The notes: generated by a model not told the origin, from the letters alone. 64,000 nucleotides of DNA from QHXW01 sp035297145 (GCA_035297145.1 DATGZN010000112.1:1-64000), one strand, 5' to 3'. Counted from the first letter of the stretch, positions 31,649 to 40,978 are shown. Program-made: numbers and translations.

Positions 31649-34078
31649 CTACAGCTTCTCGTCGAACGATAGGTCAGCGATCATCTGATCGAGCGCTTCA
31701 TCGGCGCGATCGCGCTGTGCGTTCAACTGATCCGTTTCCTTCCGAAGTTTTTCCAGTTGATTTTCCTGTTCGTTGAGCTGTTGCGTGTAGCGCTGCAATA
31801 GCGCCTTTTCCTCGGCGCTCCCGCGGAGCGCTTTCATGTTTTCGCGTAAGCGCTGCTGGTCGTCGAAGATCTTCTGCATGTCTTGTTCGCGGGCAGTTTT
31901 CTTATCGTCCAGCTCGCTGACCACATTCTTTTGCGCGAGAATTTTGCGCAGCGCATCTTCGATGGTCTTGTTCACGGATTGCTGGTGGACGAACAGGTCC
32001 ACCTGCGCGCCGCTCAGGTTGGTGAGGCTGTAGTCCGTATGCAACGCCCGGGCTTCCTCCACTTCGAGCGCCGCAGTCTGCTTCGGTTCCACTTGCAGGC
32101 GGAAGCGCATCCAGAACGCGGTGGTCTCAATCGGCTGGATGTGGCTGCGCAATGTATAACCGGTTCGCACCGGATGCTCGACGATCACGGAACGCGGCGC
32201 AGTATCTTCATTGCGGAAGGTGTAGGTTTTCTTCTCGCGGATTTCATTTTCGTGCGTCATCACCCCGTGGCTGATGCGCACGCGCGAAACACGCTGCTGC
32301 TCGGTCGCCTGGCGCGAACTGGCGTTGAGTGCCAGGTCGGTGGCATAGGAAACCAGGCGTTTCTCGCCCGGCCGGATGGGATCGAAAATGCCCTCTCCGG
32401 CGAATGTCTCTTCCTCCATCACGCTGAAGCTGCCGCCATCTAGAGTCAGTCCACTGGAATTGATGAGCCACAGCGCGCGCTGCGGGCGCGGCAGGCCGGC
32501 CTGATCGTTCCAGATGGAAACCTTCTCGGCGGTGATCGAAGATTGCACGATGGGAACGAGTGCCGACCGGTTCTTGCGAATGGTGATAGGATCTTTGAGT
32601 TTGTATTCGAACAGATCGCCCAATTCCTGTGCTTGCGCGGCACGGTAGAAGCCGCCCGCTGCGCCACCCGCCACGCCGGGGCCAATGCCACCACCTTTAC
32701 CAGCGCCCACGCCGCCGCCTGATCCGCGGCCTGTCCCACCGAGGCCAACACCGCTGCCGAGCATTCTGCCGCTGCCGGCGGCGCCGCGGGTTGCGGCCAT
32801 CTCCGCATTCATGGTCTGCGCCATAGGCGCGGCCGCAGTCACCATCACCGCTTGGCTCACCTCACCGACTTGTAGCGTCACATCCTGCTTCGCCGGTCTG
32901 CTTGCCGACGCCACAACACCATTAACAGTAGTTCGCTGGAACCCCTGCCGCTCAACATCGACGCGTACCGGCCCATCCGGCAGAACCGCAAACTCGTAAG
33001 CGCCCGAAGCGTCCGCTCGCGTTTCGCCGGCAAGCGTGCCGTTCGCGTCGTACACCTTTACCGTCGCTCCCGGAACCGCCGCGCCCGAAGCGTCTGTCAC
33101 CACGCCGCTCAAAGGTGCTCTGCCGAGGATCAAGGTGGCTTCATAAGTCTGCGGAGCCGCGCTGACGCTCTCCGGCAATGGCACCACGGGGCGTCGCGAA
33201 TAATAGGGTTGCGAAAGATTCTGAACGAACGACTGCGGCGCGCCCGCCACCAGCGACAACTGCACGTTTTCCCAATCCTGGCCAACCGTGTTGTCCACAA
33301 TCGCCCAGCCTTGCAACAGCGGCTTGTCGCCGGCCTTCGAGTTGAGGACAATCCGATAAGTTGTTTTCCACACCGGCACCTCGCTGATGTAGCTGACGAA
33401 CAGCGACCGCTCGCCCGACCCTTCCGCGGAAATTACCATCCGGCGCACGTCGGCTTCCCGCCCTGCCGAGATGAGATCGAGATAGTGATCCACTCGCCCC
33501 GGCAGCCCGGCGTCCAGAAGGCGAACTGAGAAGGACGGCGAAACCTCGGTCGTCCGGAGTTCGCCATTGTCGGTGATTAAGGAGAGATAGTCGACCTCGA
33601 GCGTGGTTCCGCCACCGGTTCGAGTTTTGCGCTCGACGCTCAGCAGACGCCCGGTGATCAACGAAGTTCCGTTGCGCACCTCCAGCCGTGCTCCGCGCAG
33701 CGATCCGAGAAATTCCGTGAGCGATGGCTTCTCGCCTACTGGCAGGCGGAGGTCATCGAGCTGCCGTTCGATGGGAGCTGCCGAGCCGTACCCGACTCCG
33801 GCGATGCGCCCGCCGTTCAAATCGAGAACAGTTAGAGTTTTCAGTACATCGTTGAGCTGGCCCGAGGTGAAGGAGATCGCAACATCCTGGTTGTCGCGAA
33901 CGCGGCCCAGGTGCTCAAAATAGCCGACACCGTTCTTGTACAGCACCACGCGCTTTACCGGGAGTTTTGCAGCGTCGTCCGCGTTGGCAGCCGGCCGCGC
34001 TGGTCGCGGTGTTTGGCCCATGATGCAGAGGGGCGAGACAAGCGCGAATGCGATGCGGAGATATTTATCGCGAACCAT
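31649..34078 (-). CDS. DUF4139-type secreted protein with inserted CarboxypepD_reg domain
   Basis: A secreted protein of 809 residues. From the ATG at 34078 it begins with a signal peptide (KYLRIAFALVSPLCIMGQ). The N-terminal and C-terminal parts belong to the DUF4139 (mucoidy inhibitor A-like) family: VKRVVLYKNGVGYFEHLG at the start, then DLFEYKLKDPITIRKNRSALVPI later. A CarboxypepD_reg domain (SGVVTDASGAAVPGATVKVYD) and the TonB-receptor-type linker VSQAVMVTAAAPMAQTMNAEM, plus a glycine-rich tract (about 435-480), are inserted in the middle. The last 100 residues form a coiled coil. It lies 73 bases after bshB1 on the same strand and has no obvious ribosome site of its own. Confidence 0.8.
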   Translation of the reverse strand: MVRDKYLRIAFALVSPLCIMGQTPRPARPAANADDAAKLPVKRVVLYKNGVGYFEHLGRVRDNQDVAISFTSGQLNDVLKTLTVLDLNGGRIAGVGYGSAAPIERQLDDLRLPVGEKPSLTEFLGSLRGARLEVRNGTSLITGRLLSVERKTRTGGGTTLEVDYLSLITDNGELRTTEVSPSFSVRLLDAGLPGRVDHYLDLISAGREADVRRMVISAEGSGERSLFVSYISEVPVWKTTYRIVLNSKAGDKPLLQGWAIVDNTVGQDWENVQLSLVAGAPQSFVQNLSQPYYSRRPVVPLPESVSAAPQTYEATLILGRAPLSGVVTDASGAAVPGATVKVYDANGTLAGETRADASGAYEFAVLPDGPVRVDVERQGFQRTTVNGVVASASRPAKQDVTLQVGEVSQAVMVTAAAPMAQTMNAEMAATRGAAGSGRMLGSGVGLGGTGRGSGGGVGAGKGGGIGPGVAGGAAGGFYRAAQAQELGDLFEYKLKDPITIRKNRSALVPIVQSSITAEKVSIWNDQAGLPRPQRALWLINSSGLTLDGGSFSVMEEETFAGEGIFDPIRPGEKRLVSYATDLALNASSRQATEQQRVSRVRISHGVMTHENEIREKKTYTFRNEDTAPRSVIVEHPVRTGYTLRSHIQPIETTAFWMRFRLQVEPKQTAALEVEEARALHTDYSLTNLSGAQVDLFVHQQSVNKTIEDALRKILAQKNVVSELDDKKTAREQDMQKIFDDQQRLRENMKALRGSAEEKALLQRYTQQLNEQENQLEKLRKETDQLNAQRDRADEALDQMIADLSFDEKL

Positions 34079-34151
34079 GCGAGATTTGTGGGGAAGCATA
34101 CCGACATTCTCGCGTGCCCAACAGATGCTGGCAAACCGGTGCAGCCAGATG

Positions 34152-34862
34152 TTAAATGCTCCGCCCGCCGAGAGCCACGATGTCATCCACCAGCATCGTT
34201 TCCTTCACCACGAACGGTTCGCCGTATTTAGCGCCGACAAGGTTTCCGTAGAACCGCGCCACCGCCGCCAGGCGCTCGCGAATTTCCTGTTCCTGGGGAA
34301 ATAGTTCGCCGCCCTCGGTGACGGCGCCGTATTGCGAACGGTAACTCAGCAGCGCCGCCATGCGCCGCTCGAATTGCGCGGAGATATCCACGACGAACGA
34401 CGGTGTCACATTTGCGTAGAGCGAGGAGTAAATGATTTTGTAGGGACGGTGGGGCTCGGAATATTCATCCAGCTTTTTCAATCCCGCCAGAAAGCACGCC
34501 TCATAGCCGATCTCCGCCGCCCGATAGTGATCCGGATGACGGCCTTCCCAGTAGGGCAGAATGACGGTGCGCGGCTGCCACTCGCGAATCTTGACGGCCA
34601 GAGACATGCGCGCGGAAATCGTGTTTTCGAGGCGCGCATCGGGAAAGCGCATGTTGTCGCGCTGGCGCACCAGCAAAGTCTTCGCCGCCTCGGCCGCTTC
34701 TTCCAATCGGATCTCCGGCGTCCCGCGCGTCCCCATATCGCCGGCCGTCAAATCGAGGATGGCCGTGCGATAGCCCTTCTCCGCCATCTTGATCAGCGTC
34801 CCGCCACAGGTCTGCTCGACATCATCGGGATGTGCGGCGATGGCGAGAACGTCAAGGCTCAT
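34152..34862 (-). CDS. bshB1: Bacillithiol biosynthesis deacetylase BshB1
   Basis: A PIG-L family zinc deacetylase of 236 residues that removes acetyl from GlcNAc-malate in bacillithiol synthesis. The metal motif is Ala10-His11-Pro12-Asp13-Asp14 and the second motif His109-Pro110-Asp111-His112 lies in GRHPDH. The segment LTAGDMGTRGTPEIRLEEA and the whole length fit BshB1 rather than other PIG-L enzymes. The ATG overlaps the stop of the glutaredoxin-like gene (ATGA). A YfiT/BstA-type thiol transferase at 54731 supports bacillithiol use by this organism. Confidence 0.92.
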   Translation of the reverse strand: MSLDVLAIAAHPDDVEQTCGGTLIKMAEKGYRTAILDLTAGDMGTRGTPEIRLEEAAEAAKTLLVRQRDNMRFPDARLENTISARMSLAVKIREWQPRTVILPYWEGRHPDHYRAAEIGYEACFLAGLKKLDEYSEPHRPYKIIYSSLYANVTPSFVVDISAQFERRMAALLSYRSQYGAVTEGGELFPQEQEIRERLAAVARFYGNLVGAKYGEPFVVKETMLVDDIVALGGRSI

Positions 34863-35110
34863 GCGCGCGCCTCGAGCTTCTTCAGCAATTCCGGCTCGGT
34901 CACCCGGTACTTGAATGCCTTGCGGCCGTTGATGGCGATCACCGGAACTTCATCGTTGTAGAGACGGCGCAGGTTGGGGTCGGCGTCGATATCGACTTCC
35001 TCCAGATCGAAGCCGGCCTGTGTACGTGCGGCCTCTAACACGTGCTTGGCATCGTCGCACAGGCAGCAGCCCGCGCGCGTATACAGCGTGACCCTCGGCC
35101 GTTCCGCCAT
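34859..35110 (-). CDS. Glutaredoxin-like thiol-disulfide protein
   Basis: An 83-residue thioredoxin-fold protein. The opening VTLYTRAGCCLCDDAKHVLE carries a C-x-C/CC-x-C type active site at the usual place, and VPVIAINGRKAFKYRV contains the cis-proline of the fold. It belongs to the DUF836/glutaredoxin-2 like group. It starts on a TAATG overlap with the rhomboid gene and runs into bshB1 by ATGA. Its place next to bshB1 makes a bacillithiol-linked reductase role attractive, but that is inference. Confidence 0.85.
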   Translation of the reverse strand: MAERPRVTLYTRAGCCLCDDAKHVLEAARTQAGFDLEEVDIDADPNLRRLYNDEVPVIAINGRKAFKYRVTEPELLKKLEARA

Positions 35111-35778
35111 TACCAGTTGAGGTCCGGCCGGCGCACATATTTCTGGCGCGTGCCCATCACGGCGACGAGGATCATTCCCGCGATGAAGCCGCCCACGTGC
35201 GCAAAGAACGCCGTGCCGCCTTGCGACAGATGTGCGTAACCCACCGTCTCGACGCCGCTGACGAGTTGGATGAAGAACCAATACAGCAGCATCAGCACCG
35301 CCGGCACCTCGATGGTCGTGATGAAGAAGAAGATGAACACCAGGGTCACAATGCGCGAGTGGGGGAACTTGATGAGGTATGCGCCCATCACGCCGGCGAT
35401 GGCGCCGCTCGCTCCCACCATGGGCACGCGCGAACCGACGGTCAATAGCGTCTGCGTCAAACCCGCGGCAATTCCACACAGCAGATAGAACACCAGGTAT
35501 TTCGTGTGCCCCATCACGTCTTCCACGTTATCCCCGAAGATCCACAGGAACCACATGTTGCCGATGATGTGCATCCAGCCGCCATGCAGGAACATCGAGG
35601 TCAGGATCGACCGGAACTGAAAATGTGCTGGAACCAGCCCATAGTGCCGAATGAAGTGATCCTGAGAGTACGGGTCAAGTAACTTCCATTGGAGAAACAC
35701 GGCTACGTTGATCAGAATGATGATCACCGTGACGAAAGGCCGCGAGTAGCTGGGTTGTGTGTCCCGGATCGGAAACAT
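35110..35778 (-). CDS. Rhomboid family intramembrane serine protease
   Basis: A 222-residue six-helix rhomboid. The catalytic Ser124 lies in GASGAIAG, the catalytic His194 in AHVGGFIAGM, and the HGGWMHIIGNMWFL segment supplies the oxyanion-hole Asn74. All expected residues are present, so it should be active. The protease cleaves transmembrane substrates within the inner membrane. It heads the operon with the glutaredoxin-like gene and bshB1; no substrate is evident. Confidence 0.92.
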   Translation of the reverse strand: MFPIRDTQPSYSRPFVTVIIILINVAVFLQWKLLDPYSQDHFIRHYGLVPAHFQFRSILTSMFLHGGWMHIIGNMWFLWIFGDNVEDVMGHTKYLVFYLLCGIAAGLTQTLLTVGSRVPMVGASGAIAGVMGAYLIKFPHSRIVTLVFIFFFITTIEVPAVLMLLYWFFIQLVSGVETVGYAHLSQGGTAFFAHVGGFIAGMILVAVMGTRQKYVRRPDLNW

Positions 35779-35815
35779 CTAGCAAGACTCCCCGGAATCG
35801 GAAAAAGCACTCGCT

Positions 35816-35888
35816 GAGACGCAGAGACGCCGGGAAAGCAGGACTTCCTCCCCAGGGTTCTCTCTGCGCCTCTGCGCCTCTGCGGCGA
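35816..35888. repeat. Imperfect inverted repeat of the GCAGAGRCGC type between genes
   Basis: GAGACGCAGAGACGC (35816-35830) pairs imperfectly with TCTCTGCGCCTCTGCGCCTCTGCGG (35860-35884), which is itself a tandem of CTCTGCGC units. It lies in the 122-base gap between the rhomboid gene and the upstream PfkB gene, and can fold as a long hairpin. Similar 'CTCTGCGCCTCTGCG' intergenic elements are scattered in many bacterial genomes; whether this one is a family member needs a search. Confidence 0.5.
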
Positions 35889-35900
35889 ATAGAAGTTGAC

Positions 35901-36866
35901 TCATTCACTAGCTCGGAAAGCGACATTGCTGCGCGTCTCGAATTCCGGGTGTGAGCGGCGCTCGGCCCGCGCCATCAGAGCTCGCGCTTCTTCCAGTCCC
36001 CGGATGCCGCCGCGCGCGCCTACTGCCATACAATTCAGCGCGGCCATGGCATTAGAAAATTCAAGCGCGTCAGCGATCGGCATGGCTCGCAAGACAGCAT
36101 AGCAGAAGGCGCCGTGGAATACGTCGCCGGCTCCGGTCGTATCCACACAGTTCACCACGAACGCCGGCGAGTACAGGAAGCGCCCCTCAAAAAGGGCCAG
36201 CGATCCGTGCGCGCCCAGCGTCATCGCCGCCACGCGCATTTTGTATTCTTTCTGAATCATCTCCAGCGCCTTGAACGGATCGCGCTCGTTGGTCCACTGC
36301 ACCGGGAATTCGGAGCTGGCGACCAGATAATCCACGTACGGAAGCACGCGATCGAAGCCGTGATAAATCGTGTCCACATCCACCGTGACCGGCATGCCCG
36401 CCTTCCGGGCGATACGCGCCGCATGCTCCACCGCCGGCGTGTCGTGGCCGTCGATGTGCAGCAGGCTCGCGCAGATAATCTGCTCGGGTGTGATCTCCTC
36501 TGGAGAAATACGCAGGCACTCATCGCGCCGCCACAGAACTGTGCGTTCGCCCGTGGAGCGGTCGATGATGATGTAGGCCGATTGATTAGCGCAGCCATGC
36601 CGCTGCTGCACATGGTCGAGGTTGATTCCGGAACCACGCAGGCTTTCCATTTGGATGCGCCCGCGCTCGTCGTCTCCAACGGTGCCGATGTACTTCGTGC
36701 GCAGTCCCAGCTTGGCGCAGGCCACCAGCGCGCTCGCCACCTGCCCGCCCGGACTGAGCACTTCTTCCTGGTACGGAACTTTCCCCGCGTACGCAGGGAA
36801 GTGTGGCACAACCAGCATCGTATCGGTGGCGTTCAACCCCACGCCCACCACATCAAACTGCGGCAT
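35901..36866 (-). CDS. PfkB family carbohydrate kinase
   Basis: A 321-residue ribokinase-like sugar or nucleoside kinase. The substrate-side motif GGQVASALVACAKLG appears near residue 40. The ATP-side signature DTTGAGDVFHGAF near residue 245 includes the catalytic Asp. Length and order match the family. Possible substrates are ribose, fructose, adenosine and related compounds and cannot be separated by eye. It is monocistronic by spacing, with 122 bases to the rhomboid gene and 167 bases of unremarkable sequence before it. Confidence 0.9.
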   Translation of the reverse strand: MPQFDVVGVGLNATDTMLVVPHFPAYAGKVPYQEEVLSPGGQVASALVACAKLGLRTKYIGTVGDDERGRIQMESLRGSGINLDHVQQRHGCANQSAYIIIDRSTGERTVLWRRDECLRISPEEITPEQIICASLLHIDGHDTPAVEHAARIARKAGMPVTVDVDTIYHGFDRVLPYVDYLVASSEFPVQWTNERDPFKALEMIQKEYKMRVAAMTLGAHGSLALFEGRFLYSPAFVVNCVDTTGAGDVFHGAFCYAVLRAMPIADALEFSNAMAALNCMAVGARGGIRGLEEARALMARAERRSHPEFETRSNVAFRASE

Positions 36867-37033
36867 GATTTGATTGTAAAGGCAGCGCGGGCGTGTTTGC
36901 CGGACTCAACTTGTTCAGCGTAGCCGTCTGTGAGGATCTAACCGGTTCACGGAATGCCCTTCGGAATACCCCAACTTCGAATGCAGCGAGCGGCCCGAAC
37001 AACCGTCCACCCGCAGAGTCGAAGCTGTGAATC

Positions 37034-39085
37034 CTACCGGGTCAGACGATAAACATCAACTCCGCCGTTGTAATTGGGTACATAAATCTGACCTCCATCG
37101 ATCACGGGAGGGTTGAACTTGTTGAAGAGGAAGGTAACACCCCAACGTTGCGAATCCCACAGCACTTTCAGCGATCCATCAGCGGCAAGGTGGACGGCAT
37201 CGTAAACCAAGAGGCGCCCGTTTACGACTTGCGCATTTGCATCACCGTAAGGGATTGTGCAGACGAGAATTGCAGAGTTTGGATCCGCCCCATTGCTCGA
37301 TCCTGAACAAAAGCCTCCGGGCATTCCTCCCGGAAGTTTCCCGCGCAGGTTATCGCTCGCGAACTCATTGCCTTGGGCCACGTAGGTGAGCGCTCCAGTC
37401 GAACTGACCTTCCATTTATGCAGCTGGGCATTCTCGCCCCAGGCGAATATTGTCCACGAATTGAGCAGCGGGTCAAAGAACTGAACCGGCGTCATGTGGA
37501 GATGCGCAGTGTACCCCCACGGGAAAAAGTTCAGAGTCATCGGGTCGTTCGGGCACGGATCCACCGGCCCCGGACTCATGGTCAGCCACACAGGCGGGGC
37601 AGCGAGCTTTCCACAATTCGACTTTGCATTTGCCAGATCCTCGACCGTGGTTCCTCCCAGATCAGCCGTACGAATCGGATATGCGATGCCGTCCTTTCCC
37701 GTCGCCACGCAGACGCCGATCGAGAATATGCAAGCCGGTCCCGCCGAGCCCCAGTCTTCATCAGACCAATTGCCACTGGCCATTTTGGGGAAGACAAGAA
37801 CGACTGCGTTATTATTCTCGTCCACGCTGATCTTTGCGGTAGCGTTCTTGAGGGCGCCGCTGCTCATTCCGCTATTCACCGGTCTCAAGGCCTCGCTCGG
37901 GGCGCTCTCCCCGGCAACCTTGGTGGCCGCCAGTTTCTGTTGCCCGGACCGGACCAAATCCATCCATGGCGTCCAGTGGTCCACCACCCGCAGACTCGCA
38001 GGCGTTCCCGCCGAAGCCAGCGTGTACTGAACCTTGACGAACGACTCGCCCCACAGAGCCTGCCCATCAAAGTCTCCATTACCGGTAATTGCGTAGAGAA
38101 AACCTTGATCGTCGGCGGCCAGCCCTTGTCCGCCCATCCAGATGCCGGCCCCTTCTCCCTGGGTCATCGCGAGAGCAGCGGTGATCGAATTGGTTGCGCA
38201 ATCGAAGGCAAAGATCCATCCCGCAGCTCCCTGCCCGGTTTCCATCACCGTGCCCGAGGCCCAGAAGACCGTCTTGCGACCGCCCACGCTGCTGAGGACC
38301 AGAGCGCTCCGTTGCTTCCGCATGGTGCTGGAATAGGATTGCGTCCCGCTGGTCCCGTTTACCGGAACTGGCGCGACTACCTGGGTTCCGTCCTTCATAT
38401 TCAAAACGAATACGTGGTGCTGGGCCTTTTGTGGCGTGCCGTCGGGAGAGATCCAGGCAACCAGGTAAACTCGCTGCGTCTCGGGATCGATGACACCGGT
38501 GCTCAATACTCCCCATTTGTCGTTGATCGCATGGCAGTCAATCGTCCGTTGAGCTCCGACGCAGTTGTCGGGCTGAGTCTTTGGGCCCAGCGGGGTGGCG
38601 CCATTGATCGGCATTCCCAGATTCGCGCCTAGCGTCACCTGCCACAATCCCGCGCCTGACCGCGCGTCGACGCCGCGCACGATATTCGCCATGGACGGCA
38701 GCACCATGACGTCGTGCGTGGAGCCATTCGGCAGCTTTACCTGCGGCAAAATGAGTGGCTGCGCCTCCATGCCGCGCGCGTCGCCGAAAACCGGAATGAT
38801 CGTGAAACGGACGATCCCCTTCGTCCCGACCGACGCTTGCGTGAGTTGCGTCTCGTGTGAGTTCCACCCACTTCTGGCGTTATCGGCGGAACGCGTGAGC
38901 CACGGCGCCATCTTCTGACCAGCGAGAGGAAACGCTGTCAGGCATAAAATCGACAGAATCGCCCAACGGATGGCCTGTTGCCGTTTCTTTGGGGCTTGAC
39001 GGATGGAGCCGGGTTGCGACGGGGTGAGCATCTGGATGGGATTGCGGACCCGTTGCCGAGACAGAGCGCATTTCCGATTTGTCAT
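37034..39085 (-). CDS. Secreted PQQ-like beta-propeller protein of unknown function
   Basis: A 683-residue exported protein. A hydrophobic segment at about 40-57 (AIRWAILSILCLTAFPLAG) is preceded by a basic stretch. The true start may be the ATG at 39031, which gives a more normal signal peptide. The mature part shows repeated beta-propeller-like blades (VRGVDARSGAGLWQVTLG is typical of PQQ-like repeats). No quinone-ligand pattern can be established. It probably binds or senses rather than catalyses. GAGG lies 11 bases before the longer start. No partner is evident; the next gene is upstream on the same strand. Confidence 0.7.
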   Translation of the reverse strand: MTNRKCALSRQRVRNPIQMLTPSQPGSIRQAPKKRQQAIRWAILSILCLTAFPLAGQKMAPWLTRSADNARSGWNSHETQLTQASVGTKGIVRFTIIPVFGDARGMEAQPLILPQVKLPNGSTHDVMVLPSMANIVRGVDARSGAGLWQVTLGANLGMPINGATPLGPKTQPDNCVGAQRTIDCHAINDKWGVLSTGVIDPETQRVYLVAWISPDGTPQKAQHHVFVLNMKDGTQVVAPVPVNGTSGTQSYSSTMRKQRSALVLSSVGGRKTVFWASGTVMETGQGAAGWIFAFDCATNSITAALAMTQGEGAGIWMGGQGLAADDQGFLYAITGNGDFDGQALWGESFVKVQYTLASAGTPASLRVVDHWTPWMDLVRSGQQKLAATKVAGESAPSEALRPVNSGMSSGALKNATAKISVDENNNAVVLVFPKMASGNWSDEDWGSAGPACIFSIGVCVATGKDGIAYPIRTADLGGTTVEDLANAKSNCGKLAAPPVWLTMSPGPVDPCPNDPMTLNFFPWGYTAHLHMTPVQFFDPLLNSWTIFAWGENAQLHKWKVSSTGALTYVAQGNEFASDNLRGKLPGGMPGGFCSGSSNGADPNSAILVCTIPYGDANAQVVNGRLLVYDAVHLAADGSLKVLWDSQRWGVTFLFNKFNPPVIDGGQIYVPNYNGGVDVYRLTR

Positions 39086-39175
39086 TGTCGTAGTGACCTC
39101 GTGCGCCGCGATTTTGTTGCGGGAGCGATGTAATCACGCCTGCCATGACATCGCTCCCAAAAACAGCGAATTCGC

Positions 39176-40348
39176 TCAACCCCAGACGGAGGGTGGAACA
39201 ATGATTTCGTCTTCTGGCACCAGCGTGTTCACCGAGACATGCGGCCAGGTGAGGCCGGCAAAATTCAGCAGGACCGTCTGGGTGTACTGAATCTGCGTGA
39301 AATGAACCGTAATCTCGCGCGGCACATCCAGATCGAATGGCGGCGTGACGGAGAACGTCGGCACGCGCTGACCGGGAATGCTCGGTTTGGCTTTGATCGC
39401 GAAGGGCGGCCCACCCAACCAATACGGCGGCACCAGAATAACCTCTTCAACGGTTTCGATCCAGAAGATCGCCGTCATTTGCGTGGCCTGGGCGTTGGGG
39501 GCGGTGGCCGCGGGCTGGCCCAGCAGGAAGGCAATGTTATCGGTTCCGCCCCCGAAGAGCGGCGCAGGCGGCGGAGGGGCCGTAGAAATGATGAGGGCGA
39601 TCGTCTTGATGATCTTTTGTTTGCTGATGTGACTGCGTAGCAAACTGTTTGGATCGTCCAAGAGCGCTTGCGTAATCGTGCCGGCGGCGATAAAGCTGCT
39701 GAGATCTTGCGGAATTCTCGGCGTCTTTGGGTCGCTGGCGGTCTGGCTGGGGAACTTAATCTTGTTGTTAGGCGGCGCCGTTTTGAATGGCGTGATGTCA
39801 ACTGCGGCTATGGTTGGCGGCCCTGCGATGGTCGCAATGATGCCTTGGGCGTCGATGGTAGTCCCGTGCGGGATCGACGCCATGCGGGCGACCGTTTCTT
39901 GGGTTATGGGGGGCACGGTCGTCGCCGGTACATGAATCCACATTCCAGGCTCGAAGTGAATACCAACCTTCTCGCCGTGGATCGTAATATCGCTGATGGT
40001 CTGCAGATAAGGCACTCCGTTGAGGAAGATGTCCCCCTGCGGCGTCGTCCCCCGGTTCGGAACCGAGCCGAGGGTCTTTGAAAACGCGAGCTCCTCGGAG
40101 GTGAGGTTCAGTTCCAGAATGTTGTCGCCGGGAGGAAGTGGATTGGGGAGCGGCGTTGGCGTCGCCGTGTTATTGGGCCGGAAAATCGTGTTGAAGCCGT
40201 TACCGACCCAATCTCCAACAAATGCGGCAAGTGGGCCGAGGGGTGGGGACGGTGGAGACGGGGCGGTCACTTTGTGATCTGGGCGAACATGCCCAAATCT
40301 GAAATCGATGGGCAGCCTAATGGATCCTCTGGATGTTGTGTCGCTCAT
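39176..40348 (-). CDS. Putative heme-binding (nitrobindin/THAP4-like) protein
   Basis: A 390-residue protein without signal peptide. The segment LAAFVGDWVGNGFNTIFRP resembles the first strand of the lipocalin-like heme-binding beta-barrel of the nitrobindin/THAP4 group ('LaeFVGtWkGtGFNtIfRP'), and GVPYLQTISD and HFEPGMWIHVPATT fit later strands. The Pro-rich middle is unusual. An excellent ribosome site (AAGGAGG, eight bases from the ATG) supports the start. The assignment is by motif memory and is moderate only; heme binding is inferred. The gene is 90 bases upstream of the propeller gene on the same strand. Confidence 0.6.
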   Translation of the reverse strand: MSDTTSRGSIRLPIDFRFGHVRPDHKVTAPSPPSPPLGPLAAFVGDWVGNGFNTIFRPNNTATPTPLPNPLPPGDNILELNLTSEELAFSKTLGSVPNRGTTPQGDIFLNGVPYLQTISDITIHGEKVGIHFEPGMWIHVPATTVPPITQETVARMASIPHGTTIDAQGIIATIAGPPTIAAVDITPFKTAPPNNKIKFPSQTASDPKTPRIPQDLSSFIAAGTITQALLDDPNSLLRSHISKQKIIKTIALIISTAPPPPAPLFGGGTDNIAFLLGQPAATAPNAQATQMTAIFWIETVEEVILVPPYWLGGPPFAIKAKPSIPGQRVPTFSVTPPFDLDVPREITVHFTQIQYTQTVLLNFAGLTWPHVSVNTLVPEDEIIVPPSVWG

Positions 40349-40356
40349 TTGTTAAT

Positions 40357-40363
40357 CCTCCTT
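40357..40363 (-). promoter_or_regulatory. Full-consensus ribosome-binding site
   Basis: AAGGAGG on the minus strand, eight bases before the ATG at 40348. It is the strongest Shine-Dalgarno in the window and fixes the start of the heme-binding-like gene. Confidence 0.75.
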
Positions 40364-40978
40364 ATGGGCAAACGTTCAGTGTGCTTTTTATTACATGGAA
40401 GCGGGAGATCTCCACTTTGGACTTCTCGGAACGATTGAGTATATATATCACACATTTACTTTTCAGTGACTGTTCATTTATGAATTGTCCATGAATATTT
40501 CATGACTTCTGAAGACACACGCACACCACAGGGCAAAAGCATTCTGCAATGAGTACTTTCTGCCGGGCATATAAGATCCTCTCAGATACTGACCGGCACA
40601 GGTTCGCAGGGCTTGGCGGTGGCGAGATGACGTCCAAATCCAGATTCTTGCAACTAACGAGGCAGCGGCTTCCAACAGAATCATTGGTCACATCGCATGC
40701 GACGTCTTTGTGGGGGCACCTTTGAGCATTTATCGTATTTCAGCTAAGAGTTAGCCTTCCTTGATTGGCTTAGGGGAGCTCCGCAAGTGCTGTTGATATG
40801 CGGGATTGTACGTATTGATGCGGAGGATTCCCTTGACCTTCGCCACGTTTTTGTGGACAACTCCCGCGCAATGGTCCATTAATAGTGACCCCAGCGACGT
40901 CAGCGAGCTTTCCCACACACGCGTAGATCGTTGACCGCCTAATTCCAGCCGCTTTCTGTTTATAGATGACTCCAGCCC
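40364..40978. other. 615-base gap with AT-rich upstream region
   Basis: The part next to the heme-binding-like gene (40430-40500) is distinctly AT-rich and contains TATATATA, so it probably holds that gene's promoter. I see no good -35/-10 pair that I would place with confidence. From about 40773 to 40934 the minus strand holds a possible LacI remnant. No intact gene, tRNA or mobile element is seen. Confidence 0.5.
40773..40934 (-). pseudogene. Possible decayed LacI-type helix-turn-helix region
   Basis: In one minus-strand frame, STIYACVGKLADVAGVTINGPLRG (40934 to about 40863) resembles the LacI head ('TIYDVAKLAGVS...LNG'). In the next frame, VVHKNVAKVKGILRINTYNPAYQQHLRS (40861 to about 40776) resembles the following hinge ('V....REKV...I..LNYQPN...RSL'). 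No start codon or C-terminal domain is present, and the frames are broken. The call is tentative. Confidence 0.3.

Noticed and set aside
35816..35888. CRISPR array considered because of short tandem units
   Set aside because: Units are contiguous CTCTGCGC copies without spacers and only one locus is present.
37373..38632. Plus-strand frame of 419 codons
   Set aside because: Antisense to the beta-propeller gene; Arg/Pro-rich composition of a shadow frame.
40478..40691. Two short minus-strand frames of 63-68 codons in the gap
   Set aside because: No ribosome site, no conserved look, overlapping each other in different frames.
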